From the NCBI RefSeq assembly GCF_000247695.1, contig NW_004624748.1, forward strand, positions 4,626,842 through 4,690,841: a DNA stretch of 64,000 nucleotides. The letters run 5' to 3'. The notes beneath the pieces are model-generated. The model saw nothing but the letters and a program-made list of their open reading frames with translations, was not told where the DNA came from and made no database searches. Below, one piece after another: positions 57,904-64,000 of this stretch. The DNA is from Heterocephalus glaber. Lineage: Eukaryota > Chordata > Mammalia > Rodentia > Bathyergidae. Each line of letters opens with the position of its first letter. Position 1 is the stretch's first letter. The position numbers and the translations under genes were made by a program.

Positions 57904-57912
57904 CACATCCTA
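57901..57912 (-). promoter_or_regulatory. Splice acceptor and AUGUGAUGG start context of TRIM13
   Basis: On the - strand ttctctgtggtag is a 3' splice site with the exon starting at 57909. The exon begins GATGTGATGG: an ATG directly followed by TGA, overlapping the main ATG in a different frame. If the preceding exon ends in ATG, the same bases read M-D-V-M, the N-terminus of a longer TRIM13 form known from human. Confidence 0.65.
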
Positions 57913-58589
57913 CCACAGAGAAAGAAAACATGTTATTTTATTCCAGGGATCCCCTCCAGTAGGACTGTATAATAATTAGAAGCTATCTTCACATTAAGAT
58001 GATCTGAAATAACCAGCCAAACAAAGGAAGTGAGAAATGTGGGAAGGGAATGCACACCGCAGCAGGTTTAATGAGCAGGATGAGAACAAGCTCCACATTA
58101 GTAAGGGGCTGTTGTGTGGACTTCCCCTAGCAGTCTTTGGGTAAGACAGGGTTAAGAGTAGGACAAATGCAAGTTGAACCAGCAGGACCCAACTGATTGT
58201 TTTAAAACAGAGAGCTGACTACTAGCTGTCAGAAACAAAGCTACTCAGTGTTTATAACAAAATGAGCTCTTTACTTTGGGCCCACAAATGTAAAATGGTA
58301 TGCTATTTAAAAGAGGCACAGAAATATAAAGCTAAGCATGTACTCTCATATAAACTTATCAGGATTTGGCATATTTTTCTATCTCAAAGACTAGATCACA
58401 GGTATTAAAAAGCATGAGAATTGCAATTCACTCTTGCCTAGAAAATTACATGAATTTTTAAGTGGTTGTTGTTTGAACTACCAGAACAGCAATCAAAGCC
58501 ATTTTGTATTGTAATCATTCTGCAGCATCAGTTCTCAAAATGTAATGGGCAGAAACCTGGTTCTCTCCTTTTAGCGAATCCACGAGGTC
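57913..58589. other. Presumed TRIM13 intron, nothing recognised
   Basis: Non-coding sequence directly upstream of the acceptor. The 67-aa frame at 58466-58669 has no clear motif. Confidence 0.4.
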
Positions 58590-59330
58590 ACAATCATTTT
58601 CATAATTTTGCACCTTGCTCACATTTGCATCAACAGTGTATAAAAGCATTTGTGGGTAGATACTATTAGAAGCTTAAGAGGAATCAAGCAGCAGCAAAAT
58701 ACCAGCACATTCTTCACCACCACACTAAGTGGGGTGAGGAGTGCCAGTTTCATTTGAAAATGTCTTTGATGAAGCAGCAAAAACTATTCATTTTGTTAAA
58801 TCCTGATGCTTGGGTATGTATCTTTTTAATATTTTATGTAACAAGTACATACAAAAGCACTTCTGCCTACCAGCAGATGGTGTCTGGAGCAAAAGTACTT
58901 AATGTGACTGAGCTGCAAGATAAACCAGCTGCCTTTTTTATGGAACACCATTTTTACTTGAAGGCACACTATAGCTATTCAGATTTAGGTTATCTGACAG
59001 AAATTTTCTTGAAAATGAATAAAATCAGTTGTGCTACTTAATTTAAGGGGAAAAAATGACAGAATTTTTTGCCAATGAAAAAAGTTGAGTTTTTATATGA
59101 AATTAGAATTTTGGAAAACATTTGCCATTGTGAGCTTGACAGCTTCCCACTTTCAAGACTTTCTCTGAGATAAGTGGAAATATTAAAGAATGTGAAGGCT
59201 ATTTTAATGTAAGGGAATACTGTATAATGAAGTAAGTCAAAATTTAGAGATCTGCATGCATAAAACAGTGAACTAGTATTTTTCAAGTCACCAAAGCTTA
59301 TTTATAAATCATCCTCATGTAAAAGGTCCA
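58590..59330 (+). pseudogene. Decayed hAT transposase (ZBED5/FAM200/Charlie-like)
   Basis: Translated in shifting frames, the + strand gives the run of motifs of the hAT transposase C-terminal half. First FDEAAKTIHFVKS and LFNILCNKYIQKHFCL (like the conserved V-K-I-x-F-I-K-S ... L-F-x-x-L-C segment), from about 58755 to 58865. Then KVLNVTELQDKPAAFFMEH, followed by DLGYLTEIFLKMNKIS (like V-L-x-R-V-x-E-L and L-A-Y-L-A-D-I-F-x-x-L-N), from about 58890 to 59030. Then FPLSRLSL near 59150 and RDLHA...FF near 59255-59285. Frameshifts and stops separate the pieces. No terminal repeats were found, so it may be an old Charlie-type element or a fragment copied from a domesticated relative. It is antisense to TRIM13. 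Confidence 0.7.
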
Positions 59331-59547
59331 CCCAAGGGAAAGAAAAATTTTGAAGAAAATGGAAGATACTCTTAAAAGGCCCAAGAAGAAATTTAAGGCA
59401 GTCAAATATTACCAAAAGCAAAAAGGGAAATGTCACACATAAGAAAATTTAGAAGTAACAGCCATCCCAAAATCATAATCAACTTACAGCTCTTAAAATG
59501 AACCACAGAGGAAAAATACTACTTGAAAAGTCTTTTTTAAAATGCAT

Positions 59548-59647
59548 CAGGCTGGGGATTTAGCTCAGTGGTTTCACCACCTGCTGCGCAAGCTCAAAGA
59601 CCCGAGTTCGATCCCCAGTACACCAAAAAAAAAAAGAAAAAAGAAAA
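59548..59647 (+). repeat. ID SINE with target-site duplication
   Basis: The body is gctggggatttagctcagtg ... gagttcgatccccagtacac, with a long A/G tail. The flanking repeat is aaaatgcatca. Confidence 0.9.
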
Positions 59648-60162
59648 AAAAATGCATCAACATTACAACAGATCCCCCTTGTTCTTTTTAGTGATACCAC
59701 TTACAACTCTTGATTTATAATTTAAAACTTATTTTCATTCACTTTGAAAGACAAATACTATTTTCTTCCCTTAGCTTTCTGTCTCCTCTTTATACTCAAA
59801 ACTTTCTCTAAGACAAAATTATATTACTACTTCCACAGCTAATTCTTTTAGAGAAAATTGAGACATCAGCCTGACCCAAGAAACCACGGCAGGCTTTGCT
59901 GCCTCAAAAGTTTTAATGGAAAATACATAAAAAGGTCTACAGTCACATAAGTAAAGAACATTCTTCACAGTAAAGTGAAGTTTCTTAAAGTATGCCTAAA
60001 ACATAAAAAGTGAACAAATCAACAGCTTACTCCATTAACATGATCTAAAACATACATTCCCTTTTTTTTTTTTTTTTTTAGAAGTTCAGAAACTATATGT
60101 AAACACACACAATCCCTGTTCACTGTTAAAATTACAACTTAATGTCAAATTACCCGTATAGG

Positions 60163-60240
60163 GCCAGGGATTTAGCTCAGTGGTTCCCATGCCTGCCTTG
60201 CAAGCGCAAGGTCCTGAGTTTGATCCCCGGTACAAAACAA
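60163..60240 (+). repeat. ID SINE
   Basis: The body is gccagggatttagctcagtg ... gagtttgatccccggtac. The flanks share aaattacc(c)gtata/aaattacctatata. Confidence 0.9.
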
Positions 60241-60782
60241 AACAAATTACCTATATAAAGGCAAACAACTTTTCCATGATTCACTTCTTCTGAATGTTTC
60301 TGAACACCAAAAAAGGTTTAAATTTTGAAGCACACAAATCTATTTCTCCCAAATTAGAAATTTCCCAAGTGTTTTATAGCAACAATTAAAACAGCTGAAT
60401 ATATATTAGTTGTCTACCACCTCATAGAAGTCAACCTCATTTTCCTACCGTACTTCTGTTTTTAAGTTATAAAATTATATGCAATAAAATTCAGTAGAAT
60501 GTACAGTTCTATTTTTGACAAATGCATAACTGCTTACCACTACCAGAGATTTTTAAACTACTAATCTATCCAGCCAAGAAATACTACAAAAAATTTTTAT
60601 CAATTCTATACTGTGAGTATAGAACTACTTCTACAAATAAGAACTATAACTACCAAAATATTTAAAATGTAAAAATCTAACAATACACAGGAAAACAATT
60701 CATAAAACAGAAATAGAAGCTAGTAGGTATGTATTATTCTTACATTCCTTTATTTTTAAATGACCAGCCCAAAACAAATGTA

Positions 60783-60925
60783 CTTTTTTTTTTTTGAGAC
60801 AAGGTCTCTGTATGTAATCCAAGCTGGCTCTGAACTTGCAATCCTCCTGCCTCAGCCTTCTGAGCAATAGGATTACAGCAACGGTAAGATTACAGGTATG
60901 TGCCACAGTGCCCAGCTCATTCATT
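60783..60925 (-). repeat. B1 SINE
   Basis: A T-run, then reverse B1 (tgagacaaggtctctgtatg ... ctcctgcctcagccttctga), ending gtgccacagtgcccagctc. A small duplicated stretch (gattacag twice) lies inside. Confidence 0.82.
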
Positions 60926-60959
60926 CATAAATTCACTCTTAAACAATATAATATTCTCC

Positions 60960-61470
60960 TTAAGACATCTGTCTTGGTTACTTTTCTTGTTGCTGAGACA
61001 AAATACCCAACACCTACAAGTTAAAGGAGGAAAGGGTTACTTAAGCTCACAGTTTGCAGAGGTCTCAGTCTACAGTTGGCTGGCTCCAAGGCAGGGTGGC
61101 ATGACAGAGGGGGACCTCGGAGGAAAAATAGTCCATGGCATAGCAGGCAGGAGAAAGTGAAGAAGCAAGCAGCATCAATCAGCAAGCCTGCTTTTCCCTT
61201 TCATCCCATCCAGGCTACAAGCCTTTTGGGTGATGCTATGTATACACAGGGTGAGGCTTTTGTCTTCAGTAAATTCATTCAGCCTCACCCAGAACTATAC
61301 TAACTCTAATCATTGGACTAATTTGGTACCACATTCCCTTAATCCCAGTATCACATGCTTAATCCACATTCACAAAGCCTACATCCAGCTACTTCCAAAA
61401 AGCCCCACCTATGACCACATGAGTCTTTGGGGAAGCCATCTAAATAAAAGCCATAAAAACATGTATTAAA
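60960..61470 (+). mobile_element. Old dispersed repeat, about 500 bp, family not settled
   Basis: The block order (tggttacttttcttgttgct, gagacaaaatacccaacacc, ggaggaaagggttacttaag, ctcacagtttgcagaggtct, tccatggcatagcaggcagg, ... aaaagccccacctatgacca) is that of a widespread mammalian/rodent repeat. I could not decide between a hAT-Charlie and an LTR origin. The open frames inside it (62-86 aa) are not genes. Confidence 0.5.
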
Positions 61471-61611
61471 TTTTTTTTAAAAAAGGATTCCTATTATCAT
61501 ATTCCATTCCATTGGCTGTTGACAATAGTTTTTGAAAATGTTACCCATGATTTCTTTCAGTTCATATTAGCAAAGAAAAAGAAAAAGCCAATAAATTAGG
61601 CTTTGTAGCTC

Positions 61612-61680
61612 AGAAATTTTCCCCCCAGGCTTCAAGCATGCTAAGGCAAGCACTACTACTGTGCCACATCCTCAACCTCT
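61612..61680 (-). repeat. Old ID-like SINE
   Basis: Reverse tRNA-type remnant (ggcttcaagcatgctaaggc ... tgccacatcctcaacc). Confidence 0.45.
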
Positions 61681-61954
61681 TATCTTAAGAGATTTAAACT
61701 AAACTTCCATCTTGCCTTGAAGCATCTTCAAATTTAGGAATTTCAAAAGAGTACCTAAGAGTATCAGGTAACTAGATGGCAAACACTGAAACTTATTTCA
61801 CAGACATAATTTCATAAATTATGCTAAACTCTACTAAACCAAAAGCCTATCATACCTTGGAACAATGTTTGATTTTTTTTAAAAAATCAAATCATGTATG
61901 AGCACCTCACCTCTCCATGCATATCATCTTTACAAAAAAAATCATACTTTCTAA

Positions 61955-62095
61955 AAAATGAATTTTATTGGTACATTTTAGGTATACAATATAATGACAT
62001 TCATCATTGGAAATTTGCACCTTTACTTAATCTCTCTTGGTTCTTATTTTTTCCCCATTGCCCTGCCCTCCCTTCAACCCCTCCATCCAAAAATC
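61955..62095 (-). mobile_element. L1 3' end
   Basis: Reverse terminus (ttttattggtacattttagg, then tctctcttggttcttatttt) and a C-rich stretch (gccctgccctcccttcaacc). Confidence 0.8.
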
Positions 62096-62412
62096 ATACT
62101 TTTGTGGAGCTTAGTAAAAAACTAAGAACAAGACACTTGCTACCATACTTACCTGAGTTTAAAATATAAAAGTTTAAGGCAGTTGATATTAGTATACATC
62201 TGCCTATTACCTAACGTATCTTAAGAAAAGATGATGATAAGAGGGTTAGGAATGAAAAAAATGCCACACTTAAGCTCATCTAGCTAAACACCTAACTTTA
62301 AAAATACTGGCCCTTCCTCCCAGTGAAGACCTCTCAATTGTACACAGGTAGGTGTAGAACCTGAGTTCTCTCAATTCTTAGACCTTAGTGCTATCGAATT
62401 CAGTATTCTAAA

Positions 62413-62685
62413 AGGTAGGGATGTAGCTCAGTGGTGGAGCATGTATTGAGATTGAGCCCTGAGCTCAATCTCCAGCATCTAAAAACAAATTCAGGGCCAG
62501 GGGTTTAGCTCAGTGGTTCAGCCACCTGCCTCACAAGCGCAAAGACCCGAGTTCGATCCCTGGTACCAAAAAAATACAAATGAAAAATAAAAACAAATTC
62601 AGGCCTGGAGATTTAGCTCAGTGGTGCTGCCTCCTGCCTCAAAGTGGTGCAAGGTCCCAAGTTTGATCCCCTATACCAAAAATAT
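62413..62685 (+). repeat. Three ID SINEs in series
   Basis: An older Ala-type ID (62413-62475) is followed by two young-type IDs (62493-62573 and 62602-62682), all in the same direction. The string aaaacaaattcag precedes both the second and the third element, so each new copy appears to have landed in the tail of the previous one. Confidence 0.88.
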
Positions 62686-63282
62686 CCTCATAAAATGGTT
62701 TAATCACAGCTCTTTTAAAATTCTATGGGGTTTTTTGTTTGTTTTTTTTACAAATTAGGCTGTAAGACACACTCCAGTGAAGAGGAAAGCACAAAACCTA
62801 CTCAATACGTACCTAGGTCGAAGCACTATTTACCCTTCATAAAATGAGGATTTTTTTTTTTTACACTAACTTCCTCATATTGTTTGAAAATGTTGTAAAT
62901 GGCTAAACTATGTAACTGTAAGGTTTTTAATTATGCATGTGTAAAATATCATGAAAACTATAAATACTCATTTAAGGTATCATATTAGAGGATGAGGGTA
63001 TTAACCAAGAAAAGGTCCTGAGAGAGATTTGAACTGTAATTTCAAGGGAATCCAAAGCAAACGTTACAAAGGATATCAGGTACAAAGTTTATAAAAGTGG
63101 GCATATCTGAACAAAACTTATGGCAAAGAGGAGGATCAAATAACCTATCAAAAATGCACAAGATGAAAAGAACAATTTAATATTATGGAAGTCTTAGCAG
63201 GGAGATTTAATAAGTCTGGTGATTAACCCCCCCCCCCCAAGTATTTTTAGGGAAGGATAGGAGAGACTGAAGAAATGTTATC
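62686..63282. other. Non-coding interval
   Basis: Holds T-runs and a 12-C run at 63227-63238; otherwise nothing recognised. Confidence 0.4.
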
Positions 63283-63363
63283 TTCTGGGGATGCAGTTTA
63301 AATGACCAGTATAGCATTTGCCTAGAATGTGCAAGGCCCTGGGTTCAATCCCTAGCACCAAAT
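63283..63363 (+). repeat. ID-like SINE
   Basis: An Ala-type ID (ggggatgcagtttaaatgac ... gttcaatccctagcacc). Confidence 0.7.
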
Positions 63364-63824
63364 ACATTTTAATAATGTATCTTTTGGTTGTGCAACAAAG
63401 AAATATAACCAGTTAATGAACAGCTCCATCAAGTTCTACTGGAAGGAGTGCCTATATAAATGAAATTTTGCGTTTAAAAAGACAAATCTATAAAGAACTC
63501 TAGAGTCACAGAAAACACAACCCTATTATACAAGGCCCAAAAGCCTGACAATTCACCAGACACAAGAAGAAAAAAATGCTGCTGAAGCCTCTCTCTTCCT
63601 TTCCAACCTAAGTATCTGGATATAATACATTTGCAGTAACTACCACACAAAAAATTGCCAAATATACATTCTATTTTTCTGAATTTTGACAAAATATGAA
63701 AGGAACAAAGACCACCAATGAAAGAAATGGATGGGAAAATATATATTCTACACATAGTTCAATTTAAGAAAGCTGGCTTATTTTTCTTAAAATGTGAGGT
63801 TATCAACAGAGAAAAACAGTTTAC

Positions 63825-63916
63825 CTCTGTCCCCGGCAAGCAGGTATATTTGGCAGGGTTGCTATTTCCCACCACAGATCAGGTTGTTTTTCACGTGTCG
63901 ACTGACAAGCTTGTAG
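63825..63916 (-). other. TRIM13: Candidate TRIM13 5' non-coding exon
   Basis: On the - strand a strong acceptor (cctcctttcttttttccgct, then gcag) opens a 92-nt stretch that ends gacagag before a gtaaac donor (63823-63824). The segment is richer in GC and CpG than its surroundings (cgacacgtg, gccgggg) and is not a repeat. It lies about 5.9 kb upstream of the TRIM13 coding exon on the same strand. Spliced to it, the join would read gacagag/GATGTGATGG. The splice signals are seen; the link to TRIM13 is inferred. Confidence 0.42.
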
Positions 63917-64000
63917 CTGCAGCGGAAAAAAGAAAGGAGGATGTTATGAATTTACGTGCATAGGATCTGCACTCTTGACCAATTTTTTCAATCGCCCCAC

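Noticed and set aside
57904..57906. GTG three bases before the TRIM13 ATG as start
   Set aside because: GTG is not a usual start in mammals; ATG at 57903 matches the known N-terminus MELLEED.
58754..59041. 95-aa open frame as an intact gene
   Set aside because: It is a surviving frame inside the decayed hAT transposase; homologous motifs continue in other frames on both sides.
60836..61469. Overlapping open frames of 62-86 aa
   Set aside because: They lie in a B1 and an old dispersed repeat.
1..64000. CRISPR arrays, prophage, operons or other prokaryotic systems
   Set aside because: The sequence is clearly mammalian nuclear DNA; no regularly spaced repeats, no gene clusters and no bacterial signals were seen.

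Overview
This is vertebrate nuclear DNA: AT-rich, with few coding sequences and many retroposons. The interspersed repeats point to a rodent. There are 7SL-derived B1 elements with the internal duplication, many tRNA-derived ID elements (tRNA-Ala-like A box and B box, ending in GGTACC plus A-tail), and B1+ID dimers of the B1-dID kind. I saw none of the abundant mouse/rat-specific B2 or B4 elements, so I infer a non-muroid rodent (squirrel-, beaver- or related lineage). The exact species cannot be read from the window.

The locus is the region orthologous to human 13q14.3, often deleted in chronic lymphocytic leukaemia. On the + strand lie the miR-15a and miR-16-1 hairpins (23285-23367 and 23424-23512), 56 nt apart, inside what must be an intron of the host non-coding RNA DLEU2. 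One plausible upstream host exon is at 18550-18691. On the - strand lies TRIM13 (coding exon 56686-57903, 405 aa), a membrane-anchored RING/B-box E3 ubiquitin ligase of the endoplasmic reticulum. A possible 5' non-coding exon is at 63825-63916. Between TRIM13 and the microRNAs, in the same orientation as TRIM13, lies KCNRG. Here it is a broken two-exon gene (exon 1 about 54294-54856, exon 2 about 49986-50222) with several frameshifts and stops. Gene order and orientation match human.

Layout: 1-6197 is AT-rich and free of recognisable SINEs. 6198-23284 is presumed DLEU2 intron with SINEs, L1 3' ends, DNA transposon remains and a 33-nt U6 fragment. 23285-23512 is the microRNA cluster. 23690-49985 is repeat-rich intergenic or intronic DNA with a solo-LTR-like block and a mini hAT element. 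49986-54856 is the KCNRG pseudogene, whose intron holds a 100-N assembly gap. 54857-57912 is the TRIM13 3' region and coding exon. 57913-64000 is presumed TRIM13 5' intron with a decayed hAT transposase and three ID elements in series.

The main points for a second look are: (1) KCNRG as a unitary pseudogene; (2) a one-base change in mature miR-16 that turns a C/U mismatch in the hairpin into an A-U pair; (3) the U6 fragment flanked by imperfect target-site duplications; (4) the decayed hAT transposase next to TRIM13; (5) serial and multimeric ID/B1 structures. I found no CRISPR array, phage, operon or other prokaryote-type system, and nothing I would call a wholly new biological system.
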